Below the pieces are notes generated by a model. It searched no databases and was not told where the DNA came from. It saw only the letters and a list, made by a program, of their open reading frames with translations. Positions 28,019-37,429 of a DNA stretch of 64,000 nucleotides are shown piece after piece. The first letter of the stretch is position 1. Every line of letters begins with the position of its first letter. The stretch is from Enterococcus sp. BWB1-3 (GTDB taxonomy: Bacteria > Bacillota > Bacilli > Lactobacillales > Enterococcaceae): positions 1-64,000 of the forward strand of contig NZ_JADOEP010000019.1 of assembly GCF_016745275.1 (NCBI RefSeq), written 5' to 3'. A program made the translations under genes and the position numbers.

Positions 28019-28585
28019 TTGAACGATATAAGAGCTTCGCTGGAACAGTGGGGGAAAAATTTGAAGGGCATTCATTTACCCAGATGGCATGAACTGCCGG
28101 ATATAGAGCTGTATATGGATCAAGTAATTACTCTTGTGGAAAAATACTTGTCACCATTGATTACTACTGACAAACATACCTTGCTGACATCTTCAATGGT
28201 TAATAACTATGTAAAGCTTGGTTTGATTCCGGCACCTGAAAAAAAGAGATACAATCAAAAACATTTAGCATTTCTTGTTGCTATTACGTTGTTGAAACAG
28301 GTTCTGACCATTCCCGAAATTAAACAGGGAATTTTGTTTCAGGGGGCTGCAGTTGGAATTAGGGAAGCTTATAATCAATTTTGTAATGAACAGGAAAAAG
28401 CCTTGAAAGTTGTTGTTGCCCAGGCATTAGGGGAAGAACCTGTTTCGTCGTTTAGTGAAAATATTCCTACAGAATCTCTGGCTGTAAAAGCAGCAACCTT
28501 ATCTTTTGCAACAAAAATGTTCAGTGAAAAAGTGATCGAATTGGAGCAACTATATTTAGAGAAGATGGAGAAACGTGATGAATAA
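28019..28585 (+). CDS. DUF1836 protein (YkrK-like)
   Basis: A 188-residue soluble protein, with a MerR-like winged-HTH look in the middle: LLTSSMVNNYVKLGLIPAPEKKRYNQKHLAFLVAI. This DUF1836 signature implies DNA binding. The start is TTG 28019 with aaaggtggt upstream. It overlaps the DegV gene by 8 bases, so the two are co-translated and may act in the same pathway. The target is unknown. Confidence 0.75.
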   Translation: MNDIRASLEQWGKNLKGIHLPRWHELPDIELYMDQVITLVEKYLSPLITTDKHTLLTSSMVNNYVKLGLIPAPEKKRYNQKHLAFLVAITLLKQVLTIPEIKQGILFQGAAVGIREAYNQFCNEQEKALKVVVAQALGEEPVSSFSENIPTESLAVKAATLSFATKMFSEKVIELEQLYLEKMEKRDE

Positions 28586-29435
28586 ACAAAAAATAGCAAT
28601 ACTTGTAGATTCCGGTACTGATGTACCGCAAGAACTAATTGAAAAATACGGAATATATGTGATTCCTTTGCAAATCATTTATAAAGATCGAGTATACACG
28701 GATAAAGTGGACATCACCCCGGAAGAGGTATATAAGCGTTTGCCGGTTGAAATCCCGAGTACTTCATTACCTGACGGAGACACCATTACGAAAATTTTTG
28801 AAAAGATTAAAGCAGACGGCTTTGAAAAAATTTTGGCGATTACAATTTCCAGCGGTTTGAGCGGAACATTTAATATTGTTCGTTTGATCAGTGAGGAGTT
28901 TAAAGATGTGGAAACCTTCTGTCTCGATACGAAAAATATAGGGATCGGCAGCGGACTTCAAGTGATTGAGGCTGCTAAAATGGTTGAAGCTGAGATGCCA
29001 TGGGCAGAAATGAAAGTACGTCTATCTGAAAACGTTGAAAAATCCACTGTCTATTTTAATGTGGCGACATTGGAATATCTGCAAAAGGGCGGCCGGATTG
29101 GTTTGGTAGCATCTATTTTGGGAAATGCCTTAAAATTGAATCCCATTATTTCCTGTAATGAAGAAGGGGTTTACTATACTGTAGCAAAAGCTCGAGGCAG
29201 AAAGAAAAGTCTGGAAAAAACGCTTAGTCTGATTAAAGAATTTATTGGGAACCACAAAAAAGTTGTTTTGGCTGTTGCGCATGGAGAAGCAGAAGAAGAA
29301 GCCAAAACTTTCTATCAAAAGTTGAAAGAAAATTTTCCCCAAGCTGAAGAGATTTATTTTGGCACTATCAGCCCGGCATTGGTTGTTCATACCGGACCTG
29401 GACTCCTTGGAATCGGTGTTCAAATCTTGGACTGA
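28578..29435 (+). CDS. DegV-family fatty-acid-binding protein (FakB-like)
   Basis: 285 residues. Family motifs are ILVDSGTDVP at the N-terminus, STSLPDGDTI (about 58-67), SSGLSGTFN (about 91-99), and the second domain with YLQKGGRIG. DegV/FakB proteins bind a fatty acid and present it to the kinase FakA for use in phospholipid synthesis. ATG 28578 is preferred over the GTG one codon earlier. No fakA is nearby. Confidence 0.88.
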   Translation: MNKQKIAILVDSGTDVPQELIEKYGIYVIPLQIIYKDRVYTDKVDITPEEVYKRLPVEIPSTSLPDGDTITKIFEKIKADGFEKILAITISSGLSGTFNIVRLISEEFKDVETFCLDTKNIGIGSGLQVIEAAKMVEAEMPWAEMKVRLSENVEKSTVYFNVATLEYLQKGGRIGLVASILGNALKLNPIISCNEEGVYYTVAKARGRKKSLEKTLSLIKEFIGNHKKVVLAVAHGEAEEEAKTFYQKLKENFPQAEEIYFGTISPALVVHTGPGLLGIGVQILD

Positions 29436-29497
29436 TTTTGTTATGTAATCAATTGCAAGTTCAAATAATTGCGTTAAATTAACAATATGATAAAATG

Positions 29498-29538
29498 AAA
29501 ACTGGAACTGCTGAATCAGTCTGTTTCGGTTTTTTTGA
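29498..29538 (+). terminator. Probable terminator after the DegV gene
   Basis: An imperfect stem, aaaactggaactgctga with tcagtctgtttcggttt, is followed by a T-run. Confidence 0.55.
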
Positions 29539-29617
29539 TATGGAAATTTTATGAAAAGTATTTTAAAAAGACGATTGTTATGTTAAACTCATTATTGTTG
29601 AAAGGAGATAATAAAAA

Positions 29618-30286
29618 ATGAAAAAAGCAATTGCAGAAATTATTGGAACATTTATTTTAGTATTTTTCGGAACAGCAACCGCTGTTTTAGGAAACGGAAT
29701 GGAAGGAATCGGAACAACAGGTATCGCATTAGCCTTTGGGCTGACGATTATTGCAGCAGCCTACAGTATTGGTACAATTTCAGGTGCTCACTTAAATCCT
29801 GCTGTATCACTGGGAATGTGGGTAAATAAACGAATCACGACAGTGGAATTGGCCTATTATATTGTTGGGCAAGTGATTGGTGCACTATTGGCATCCTTCT
29901 CATTACTGATGATTTTAGAAGCAGGAAGTCTGAACACTTCAAATCTTGGACAAAACGGCTTTGGTGATTTCACAGCTATGGGTGCGTTAGTTATTGAAAT
30001 TATTTTAACATTTATTTTTGTTCTGGTTATTATGACTGTCACAAGTGCTAAAAAAGGAAATGCCAAACTTGCAGGAATCGTTATTGGTCTTACACTGACA
30101 ATGGTTCACTTGGTTGGAATTCCGTTAACCGGTACATCAGTAAACCCTGCAAGAAGTTTGGGTCCTGCGATTTTTGCCGGCGGAGATGCATTGTCTCAGC
30201 TGTGGGTCTTTATTGTTGCACCGCTAATCGGCGGATTGCTTGCAGCGCTGGTTGCCAAATATGTTTTAGATACTGAAGAAGTATAA
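29618..30286 (+). CDS. Aquaporin (MIP family, AqpZ-like)
   Basis: A 222-residue membrane channel with six TM segments and two half-helices bearing HLNPAVS and SVNPARS. The residue after the second NPAR is Ser, as in water-selective AqpZ, not Asp as in glycerol facilitators, so water transport is favoured. ATG after gaaaggag. It is a single gene, ended by a strong terminator. Confidence 0.88.
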   Translation: MKKAIAEIIGTFILVFFGTATAVLGNGMEGIGTTGIALAFGLTIIAAAYSIGTISGAHLNPAVSLGMWVNKRITTVELAYYIVGQVIGALLASFSLLMILEAGSLNTSNLGQNGFGDFTAMGALVIEIILTFIFVLVIMTVTSAKKGNAKLAGIVIGLTLTMVHLVGIPLTGTSVNPARSLGPAIFAGGDALSQLWVFIVAPLIGGLLAALVAKYVLDTEEV

Positions 30287-30305
30287 CAAATTAAATCAAC
30301 AGTTA

Positions 30306-30350
30306 ATCAGAATCGGTCTTTAAGGACTGATTCTGATTTTTGTTTTTTGT
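30306..30350 (+). terminator. Terminator of the aquaporin gene
   Basis: ATCAGAATCGGTC (30306-30318) pairs with GACTGATTCTGAT (30325-30337), followed by a T-rich tract. Confidence 0.85.
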
Positions 30351-30477
30351 TGATTTTCTTAAGAAAGGTGAATAGAAACAGCGAAATCAGTGAACAAAGA
30401 TGAAAGACTTCAAAAAATGAGGTATAATGAAAAAAATACTGCAAAACTATGTAGGAAAGAAAAAGAGGTGTCTCTTT

Positions 30478-31182
30478 ATGAAAAAGATTTTAGTCGTAGA
30501 TGATGAAAAACCGATTTCCGAGATTGTAAAATACAATTTAGTAAAAGAAGGGTATGAAGTTTCAACTGCTTATGATGGTGAAGAAGCATTGGAAAAAGTG
30601 AAAGAAGAAGAGCCGGATTTGGTGATTCTTGATCTGATGCTCCCTAAAATTGACGGTTTGGAAGTTGCTCGGGAAATCAGAAAAACCTATGATATGCCGA
30701 TCATTATGGTAACTGCCAAAGATTCTGAGATCGATAAGGTTCTAGGACTTGAATTAGGAGCAGATGATTATGTGACAAAACCATTTTCAAATAGAGAGTT
30801 GGTTGCTCGTGTTAAAGCCAACCTGCGTCGTGGAGCTGCCAGTGTTAAGGAAGCCGACGACAATACACCTTCTGAACTGTCAATTGGCGATTTAACCATT
30901 CATCCGGATGCCTATATGGTATCAAAACGCGGAGAAAAAATAGAGCTGACTCACAGAGAGTTTGAACTTCTTTTCTATCTGGCAAAACACATAGGTCAGG
31001 TAATGACAAGAGAACATTTGCTGCAGACAGTCTGGGGGTATGACTATTTTGGAGATGTCAGAACAGTGGATGTGACGGTTCGACGACTGCGTGAAAAAAT
31101 TGAAGACAATCCGAGCCACCCTACATATTTGGTTACCCGAAGAGGTGTCGGCTATTACCTAAGAAATCCTGAACAGGAGTAG
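30478..31182 (+). CDS. walR: Response regulator WalR (YycF)
   Basis: A 234-residue OmpR-type regulator, the essential controller of cell-wall hydrolase genes in low-GC Gram-positives. The receiver domain has acidic residues D8-D9, phosphoacceptor D52 (VILDLMLPK) and the TAKD lysine. The C-terminal winged HTH includes [14 protein letters not shown] and [18 protein letters not shown] 30478 follows aaagaggtg; the in-frame ATG at 30427 overlaps a -10 (TATAAT, 30423-30428), so it is not used. First gene of walRKHI, with walJ following. Confidence 0.95.
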   Translation: MKKILVVDDEKPISEIVKYNLVKEGYEVSTAYDGEEALEKVKEEEPDLVILDLMLPKIDGLEVAREIRKTYDMPIIMVTAKDSEIDKVLGLELGADDYVTKPFSNRELVARVKANLRRGAASVKEADDNTPSELSIGDLTIHPDAYMVSKRGEKIELTHREFELLFYLAKHIGQVMTREHLLQTVWGYDYFGDVRTVDVTVRRLREKIEDNPSHPTYLVTRRGVGYYLRNPEQE

Positions 31183-31188
31183 TGATCT

Positions 31189-33021
31189 ATGAGGAAAAAG
31201 GTTAACTTTTTTCAATCAGTCAACTTCAAGATTGCGTTATCCTTTATCCTCCTTCTTTTGATCGCTATACAGATTATTGGAGGATATTTTATTCGTGAAC
31301 TGGAGACGACGACAATCAGTGAATACAAAAAAAATATTGATTTGCAGGTGACTCAGCTCGTTAACTCATTGAGCAATCCGCTAAATAATGAGGACGACAA
31401 TGTCAGCGCGGATGTTGATACAGATATAAAACGAGTCCTGAGCAGCTTTTCAAATTCAGAATTTCTTGAAGTCAGAGTGATTGACGATAAGGGAATTGTT
31501 CGTGCAACCAGTGATTTAAACCAACAGGGAGTGGTTGGTAAGAAAAATGAATACCGTAATCTGAATGAGTTTGTCGCAAAAAAATACCCTGCAGTTGAAA
31601 ACGGGAAAAGGGTATATATTAATATCCAGCCAATTTATTCCCCGACCGGCGATACTGTCATCGGGGCTGTTTATGTTAAAAGCAACATTGAAAACAAATA
31701 TAAGGAAGTTACGGATATCGCCCGGATATTTTTTACTGCATCATTGATGGCGGGAATTATCTCTGTCATTGTCACACTGTTGATTTCTCGTTCGATTACT
31801 CAGCCTATTGGAGAAATGAAAGAGCAGGCGCTGCGTATCGCAAGAGGCGATTACAGCGGGAAAGTAAAAATCTATGGAAAAGATGAGCTTGGACAGCTGG
31901 CGGAAACCTTTAACCAGTTGAGCGAACGAGTGGAAGAAGCGCAGGAAACGATGGAGTCAGAACGAAATCGACTGGATAGTGTGCTTACGCATATGACAGA
32001 CGGAGTTATTGCAGCAGACCGGCGAGGAAAAGTCATTACTATTAACGAAATGGCTACGACTTTATTAAATGTTAAGGCAGAAGAAGCGATTGGAATGTCC
32101 TTGCTGGAGCTGCTGGATATTGATGGAGAATACACGCTGAGAAAGCTTTTAGAGGAGCCGGATGAATTACTGATTGACCGTTCCCTCTCTGATAATCCCG
32201 AGGATCAAATGATTTTGAAGGTTGATTTTGCGATGATTCGAAGAGAATCAGGTTTTATTACCGGGATTGTTTGTGTGATGCATGATGTAACAGAGCAGGA
32301 AAAAAATGAACAGGAACGCCGTGAGTTTGTTTCCAATGTTTCTCATGAACTGCGTACGCCTTTGACAAGTATGAGAAGCTATATAGAAGCGCTCAATGAA
32401 GGAGCTTGGGAAAATCCCGAAATCGCACCGCATTTTCTGAAAGTCACATTGGAAGAGACAGACCGGATGATCCGCATGATTAACGATCTTCTGAATCTTT
32501 CCAGAATGGATTCCGGAAATTCTGAATTGCAGATGGAGTATGTCAATTTTAATGAATTAATAAATTTTGTACTGGATCGTTTTGATATGATGGTTGAAAA
32601 TGACGAGAAGAAATTTGTCATTCGCCGTGAGTTTACCAAGAGAGATCTTTGGGTTGAACTTGATATGGATAAAATTATACAAGTACTAGACAATATTATG
32701 AATAATGCCATTAAATATTCTCCAGATGGCGGAGAAATTGTCTGCCGTCTGTTGGAAACCCACAGTAGTGTTATTTTCAGCGTAACAGACAGAGGACTTG
32801 GTATTCCAAAGAAAGATTTACCGAAAGTGTTTGAACGCTTTTATCGAGTGGATAAGGCGCGGGCGAGAGCACAGGGCGGTACAGGACTGGGACTGGCAAT
32901 CTCAAAAGAAGTAATGAAGGCTCATAATGGGGCGATCTGGGTTGAAAGCCGAGAAGGTCAGGGATCAACATTCTATATTTCTCTGCCTTATGAACCTTAT
33001 GAGGAGGTTTGGTGGGAATGA
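31189..33021 (+). CDS. walK: Sensor histidine kinase WalK (YycG)
   Basis: 610 residues. TM1 about 13-33, an extracellular sensor domain about 34-178, TM2 about 180-200, HAMP 200-252, a PAS domain about 260-370, HisKA with H386 (VSNVSHELRTPL), then the HATPase with N box NNAIKYSPDGG and G boxes DRGLGIPKKD and GGTGLGLAIS. It phosphorylates WalR and senses the state of the cell wall. It starts 6 bases after walR and its stop overlaps walH by 4 bases (ATGA). Confidence 0.95.
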   Translation: MRKKVNFFQSVNFKIALSFILLLLIAIQIIGGYFIRELETTTISEYKKNIDLQVTQLVNSLSNPLNNEDDNVSADVDTDIKRVLSSFSNSEFLEVRVIDDKGIVRATSDLNQQGVVGKKNEYRNLNEFVAKKYPAVENGKRVYINIQPIYSPTGDTVIGAVYVKSNIENKYKEVTDIARIFFTASLMAGIISVIVTLLISRSITQPIGEMKEQALRIARGDYSGKVKIYGKDELGQLAETFNQLSERVEEAQETMESERNRLDSVLTHMTDGVIAADRRGKVITINEMATTLLNVKAEEAIGMSLLELLDIDGEYTLRKLLEEPDELLIDRSLSDNPEDQMILKVDFAMIRRESGFITGIVCVMHDVTEQEKNEQERREFVSNVSHELRTPLTSMRSYIEALNEGAWENPEIAPHFLKVTLEETDRMIRMINDLLNLSRMDSGNSELQMEYVNFNELINFVLDRFDMMVENDEKKFVIRREFTKRDLWVELDMDKIIQVLDNIMNNAIKYSPDGGEIVCRLLETHSSVIFSVTDRGLGIPKKDLPKVFERFYRVDKARARAQGGTGLGLAISKEVMKAHNGAIWVESREGQGSTFYISLPYEPYEEVWWE

Positions 33022-34331
33022 AAATGACTATTACTGAGAAACTGATTCGGATCGGTCTGATTCTGATGGTTTTGCTAAGTCTCTATTTCAGCTATTCAAT
33101 TTGGAGCAGTTCTTCAATTAAAGAAGATAGCTTGGAAAATGAGGGGCAGGTCACTTCTACAACGAAAGAAAGATCCAGCAGCGATGTTTTTCTCCCTCTA
33201 AGAATTGTCAGAATGGAGAATGACGAGATAACTGTAAGTACGAGCGAAAGTCTAATCAGCTCCATTCAAAAGGTGTTGAGCAGCAGTATAATTGACCAGC
33301 TTTCTTTGGTAAGCAGCGGAAGCGAAGAAGAATACGAAAATTACTATTCAGATAAAAGAGGATTTGAATTTCTTTATGAAGGACGTTTCCTGCTAAGTGA
33401 ATATCTGTCCGTGTATAATCTTCCGATTGATCTTACTGATATCTCGTTGGCAGAAGAAGTCTATTTCAGCAGTATACAAGTCGATTTTGATGGAAAAAGA
33501 ATCTATTTTTTTGATTTTGAGAATAAAAATGTTTACTCAGCATTTATCTCGATTGACCAGGAAAAGATAGAAAATTTATTGAAAAAAGACGGAATCAACT
33601 ATTTTAAGGCTATTGAACGTTCGTCAATTGCAAATAAGCAATACTATATGATGAGCGACCTAAAACTTAAAAAATACAGCTATATTTTAGCATCTCAGCC
33701 TATAACACTTTTCAGAAATGCTTTTTTTGCCAATCCGGACAGTGTTCATACAAATGAGGACAGTAACGATCTTTCATATACAAGCGGGGTTGAAAAGCTG
33801 GTTATTGACGAAGAAACGAGTACAGTGTATTTTAGTGGAAATCTCCAGGTATCTTCTGAGGATCATAATGTGTATGCTGACAGTTTTGGCTATATGAAAA
33901 AATTGGGAACCAATATTGGGAATATACGCTATTTTGATTACTCAGATAATAAAGTGAATTACCGTACATTTGTGGAAGGTTTTCCTGTTTTCAGTGAAAA
34001 TAATAAAGGGCAGGTCAAAGTCACCATTGATGGAGAAGAATCTGAGCAGCATAAAATCAGCATTGATACAAGTGTTGATATGATTCAGGTACCTATCCCT
34101 TCTGAAGAAGAAGTTACTTTACAGGACACTTCTGATTTGTTGGATGAGCTGCTTGCTTACGGTGCAGATATCGAAGGAATTGAATCGCTGATTATCGGCT
34201 ATAGCTGGCAGACAATCGAGGGTATCACCCAAGTTGTTGATTTAACACCGGAATGGTATATTTTGTATCGTGGACAATGGTATCCGGAGCGCGAATTGCT
34301 GCAGAAAATCGTGAATTTGGAGGTGCAGTAA
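33018..34331 (+). CDS. walH: WalK regulatory protein WalH (YycH)
   Basis: 437 residues, with an N-terminal TM anchor (about 10-32) and a large extracellular domain without a catalytic motif. YycH, with YycI, contacts WalK through the TM helices and tunes its activity. ATG 33018 lies about 11 bases after gaggagg; the TTG at 33009 touches that site. It overlaps walK by 4 bases and walI by one. Sequence identity of YycH proteins is low, so position carries much of the weight. Confidence 0.9.
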   Translation: MKMTITEKLIRIGLILMVLLSLYFSYSIWSSSSIKEDSLENEGQVTSTTKERSSSDVFLPLRIVRMENDEITVSTSESLISSIQKVLSSSIIDQLSLVSSGSEEEYENYYSDKRGFEFLYEGRFLLSEYLSVYNLPIDLTDISLAEEVYFSSIQVDFDGKRIYFFDFENKNVYSAFISIDQEKIENLLKKDGINYFKAIERSSIANKQYYMMSDLKLKKYSYILASQPITLFRNAFFANPDSVHTNEDSNDLSYTSGVEKLVIDEETSTVYFSGNLQVSSEDHNVYADSFGYMKKLGTNIGNIRYFDYSDNKVNYRTFVEGFPVFSENNKGQVKVTIDGEESEQHKISIDTSVDMIQVPIPSEEEVTLQDTSDLLDELLAYGADIEGIESLIIGYSWQTIEGITQVVDLTPEWYILYRGQWYPERELLQKIVNLEVQ

Positions 34332-35194
34332 TGGATTTTAAGCGGATTGAATGGATTTTTTTCCTGGTTTTCTTAGGGGTAAATATCTTTTTATTCAGTA
34401 TCTATCGGGAAGGTCTGCAGGATGAAAGTTACGTCTCTTATTCCGAGAAAACAGAAAGCCTGGAAACGCGTCTGAAAAAAGATCAGATTACGCACAAAAA
34501 GGAATTGTCTACTAAACGCTCTGAAGGTTACTACCTAAGTGGAGAACAGACAAATTTTTATATGGCTATTCAGGAACAGCAGGCAGCTAAAAATGACTAT
34601 TCCTATTTAAAAAATATTACCGTGACTGAAAATGGCGTCATTGATTATCCAAGTAATCACTACATTGATCCAGATGAAGTTAATGAGACGTTTTCCGGCT
34701 TTCTTAGGGATGAAAAAAGTGTCTTATACGGCAATGAATATACGTATTTACCTCAGTTTTCTAATTTAAACGGTGAATTTCCCGAACTCGTTGCAGCACA
34801 ATCATATGGAGGTATTCCAATTCATGATGACACGGCTCAGATTACCTTGTCGCTTGAAAAAAGCGAGACAGATGATTTACTTAGAATCGTACAGTATTCG
34901 CAGTCTCATATTGGAAATCTGGAAGAGCTGAGAGAAAAAGCAGATCTTTATTCAGAACAGGATGCCATAGAAACACTTTACGTAAACAATAAGATCCCCA
35001 GCAACTCAACTATTACTTTTTCAAAGCTGGCTTATTCGCAGATATACAAGATCAGAGAAAAGAATGTTTATGTTCCTGTCTGGTTTATCGGGATATCTTC
35101 CAATTCAACGACTCTGCAGGTTGAGCAGGTGAACGCCATGAGCAATACAATTATTACCAGTAATGCGGTTATCAGGGTGGAAAAAGATAATTGA
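34331..35194 (+). CDS. walI: WalK regulatory protein WalI (YycI)
   Basis: 287 residues. An N-terminal TM helix (WIFFLVFLGVNIFLFSIY, about 8-25) is followed by an extracellular YycI domain. It starts at ATG 34331, sharing one base with the walH stop (taATG). The upstream in-frame start at 34253 lies inside walH and is rejected. Partner of WalH in controlling WalK. Confidence 0.9.
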   Translation: MDFKRIEWIFFLVFLGVNIFLFSIYREGLQDESYVSYSEKTESLETRLKKDQITHKKELSTKRSEGYYLSGEQTNFYMAIQEQQAAKNDYSYLKNITVTENGVIDYPSNHYIDPDEVNETFSGFLRDEKSVLYGNEYTYLPQFSNLNGEFPELVAAQSYGGIPIHDDTAQITLSLEKSETDDLLRIVQYSQSHIGNLEELREKADLYSEQDAIETLYVNNKIPSNSTITFSKLAYSQIYKIREKNVYVPVWFIGISSNSTTLQVEQVNAMSNTIITSNAVIRVEKDN

Positions 35195-35252
35195 TCGTTG
35201 TATACTATATACTGATTACATGAAAGATTAAAGGAAGGGAAGCGTAGGAAAA

Positions 35253-36059
35253 ATGAAGCAGGAAAAGGCATTTAATGTCAGTGTGCTTGCCAGCGGAAGT
35301 ACAGGCAATTCCCTTTTTATAGAATCAAAGGAAAAGAAAATTTTGGTAGATGCCGGGTTAAGCGGTAAGAAAATCACATCACTATTATCTGAAATAGACC
35401 GTAAACCGGAAGAGCTGGATGCTATTCTGGTCACTCATGAACACAGAGATCATATTCATGGGGTAGGAGTACTGGCGAGAAAGTATAATCTGGATGTTTA
35501 TGCCAATGAAAAAACTTGGCAGGCCATGGATTCAATGATTGGCAATGTGAAACTGGAGCAAAAGCATATTTTCGAAATGGGAAAGGTACTGACGTTAGGT
35601 GATATGGACATTGAAAGCTTTGGTGTCTCTCATGATGCGGCAGCTCCTCAATTTTATAGATTTTATAAGGATAATAAATCCTTCGTTATTTTGACAGATA
35701 CAGGCTACTGCAGCGATCATCTCCGGGGGACTGTGCGAGATGCAGATGCCTACCTGATTGAAAGCAATCACGATTTGGGAATGCTTCGTGCCGGTGCCTA
35801 TCCATGGAGCCTGAAACAACGTATTTTAGGGGATCATGGGCATTTGTCAAATGATGATGGTGCGTTGGTTATGGCTGATGTGATCGGTGCTCATACAAAA
35901 CGAGTTTATCTTGGACATTTGAGCAAGGAAAATAATATGAAGGAATTGGCGCAAATGGCAATGACTTCTATTTTGAAAGAGTATGGACTTGGTGTCGGTC
36001 ACACGTTCAATGTTTATGATACTGACCCCGAATCAGCAACAGATTTGTTTTCGATTTAA
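35253..36059 (+). CDS. walJ: Metallo-beta-lactamase-fold protein WalJ (YycJ)
   Basis: 268 residues. It has the metal-binding motif VTHEHRDHIHG, a later LTDTGYCSD, and ESNHD, HLS and LGHLSKEN tracts typical of YycJ/VicX. The family is a predicted nuclease with reported effects on DNA repair and cell division. It ends the wal operon, 58 bases after walI. htrA, which often follows in relatives, is absent here; a hairpin terminator follows instead. Confidence 0.92.
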   Translation: MKQEKAFNVSVLASGSTGNSLFIESKEKKILVDAGLSGKKITSLLSEIDRKPEELDAILVTHEHRDHIHGVGVLARKYNLDVYANEKTWQAMDSMIGNVKLEQKHIFEMGKVLTLGDMDIESFGVSHDAAAPQFYRFYKDNKSFVILTDTGYCSDHLRGTVRDADAYLIESNHDLGMLRAGAYPWSLKQRILGDHGHLSNDDGALVMADVIGAHTKRVYLGHLSKENNMKELAQMAMTSILKEYGLGVGHTFNVYDTDPESATDLFSI

Positions 36060-36109
36060 TAATTTAAACAGAATGCATAATGAAGGTGCGACATAAGTGA
36101 TATGCTGCT

Positions 36110-36155
36110 CCTATCTAGGACAGAGAAATAATAAAATCCTAGATAGGGGTATTTT
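36110..36155 (+). terminator. Terminator of the wal operon
   Basis: CCTATCTAGGA (36110-36120) pairs with TCCTAGATAGG (36137-36147), followed by a short T tract. Confidence 0.65.
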
Positions 36156-36282
36156 GTATGGGAAAAATTGATATCTACTTCTGTTGTCCGATTTTTAGAA
36201 GTTTGACAGTTTTAAGGTATGTCTAAGCTTGTTTTCGTATTATTTATTTGTAAATGATACGAAAAAAGGACGGAAAAAATAT

Positions 36283-37296
36283 ATGCCTATAATCAACAGT
36301 ACAAATCATTCGGAAATGGAAACACATGATACATTTATTCGAAATGCAGCGTTCAGTTCTGTGACTCAGGAAACAGGATGGAGCTATGTGAAAAATAACT
36401 GGGAACCTCTATATGTTTATTTAGAAGAAGAAGGTGACATTGTTGCTGCGATGTCTGTGTTAATGGTTAAAAATATTGGAGAAAAGAAATTTGCCTACGT
36501 TTCAAAGGGACCGGTGATGAATGAATTTTCTTTAGAATATATAAACAGACTAGTCCGTGAAGCAGAAACAGAATTGAAAAAGCAGCAGGTTTTTCTATTA
36601 AGAATGGATCCTGAATTTCTTTACTGTGAGGAAATTAACAAGAGTTTGAGAGCAGCAGGATTTATTGTAAGGAATCGGGAATTAGGCGGGAAAGACACGA
36701 TTCAGCCAAGATATAACATGGTTGTCAATTTAGAAGGAAAATCAGAAGAAGAGGTATTGGAAGGATTTTACAGTAAAACCAGATACCGTATTCGCTATGC
36801 CGAAAAAAAGGGATTGGAGAGTAAAGTCTCTTCTAACCGTAAGGATTTGGACATTTTTTATAAATTATATGCCATGACTAGTGAACGGCACAAGATTTCT
36901 TATAGACCTCAAGACTATTTTGATCGATTGGCAGATGCATTTCTTGACTGCGGCAGAATGAAGATTATCCTTGTTTTTATTGATGGCGTACCTGATGCCG
37001 GCGGACTTTGCTTCATATCTGGAAGGAAGGTCTGGTATATGTATGCAGGAAGCACCCATGAAAATCAAGGTTTGATGGCACCCTATTTAGTGAACTGGGA
37101 AGGAATCAGATGGGCAATTAAAGAGAAGAAAGACGGCTATGATTTTGGCGGAGTATTCAGTTTAAACAATGAGGATGGCTTATATCAGTTTAAAAATGGG
37201 TTTGTACGTCCGGAGCCGCCGAAAGAATTTATTGGTGAAATTGACAAGATCTATGATCAAAAGGCTTATAAAGTGTTCTTGAATCAGGAAAAATAA
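36283..37296 (+). CDS. FemX/FemAB-family peptidoglycan aminoacyltransferase
   Basis: 337 residues with two GNAT-like halves. Motifs: FVQ-like FSSVTQETGWSYVK, KGPVMNE, GFYSKTRYRIRYAEKKGLE (the helical junction), then YMYAGSTHENQGLMAPYLV, YDFGGV and GLYQFKNGF. Members add amino acids from aminoacyl-tRNA to the peptidoglycan side chain (in enterococci, BppA-type). Start ATG 36283; the longer in-frame start at 36229 has no ribosome binding site. The position after the wal operon fits a cell-wall theme. Confidence 0.85.
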   Translation: MPIINSTNHSEMETHDTFIRNAAFSSVTQETGWSYVKNNWEPLYVYLEEEGDIVAAMSVLMVKNIGEKKFAYVSKGPVMNEFSLEYINRLVREAETELKKQQVFLLRMDPEFLYCEEINKSLRAAGFIVRNRELGGKDTIQPRYNMVVNLEGKSEEEVLEGFYSKTRYRIRYAEKKGLESKVSSNRKDLDIFYKLYAMTSERHKISYRPQDYFDRLADAFLDCGRMKIILVFIDGVPDAGGLCFISGRKVWYMYAGSTHENQGLMAPYLVNWEGIRWAIKEKKDGYDFGGVFSLNNEDGLYQFKNGFVRPEPPKEFIGEIDKIYDQKAYKVFLNQEK

Positions 37297-37332
37297 ATCA
37301 ATATTTTTGTAATTTTCAGAAAAATTAATGTT

Positions 37333-37412
37333 ATAATGAGAGAGCGATTGATCAAAATGATGTTTACAGCTGAAATCAGTCAGGGGCGCCTGATTGATTT
37401 CATGCCTTTTTA
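37333..37412 (+). promoter_or_regulatory. Promoter -10 and structured leader of the DUF554 gene
   Basis: TATAAT at 37333-37338. About 35 bases later, GAAATCAGTCAG (37373-37384) pairs with CTGATTGATTTC (37391-37402, 11 of 12), followed after six bases by ttttta. It could be an attenuator hairpin. Confidence 0.4.
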
Positions 37413-37429
37413 TTACAGGAGGGGACTAA

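Noticed and set aside
32379-32711. 110-codon minus-strand frame inside walK
   Set aside because: Antisense to the HisKA/HATPase region. A shadow.
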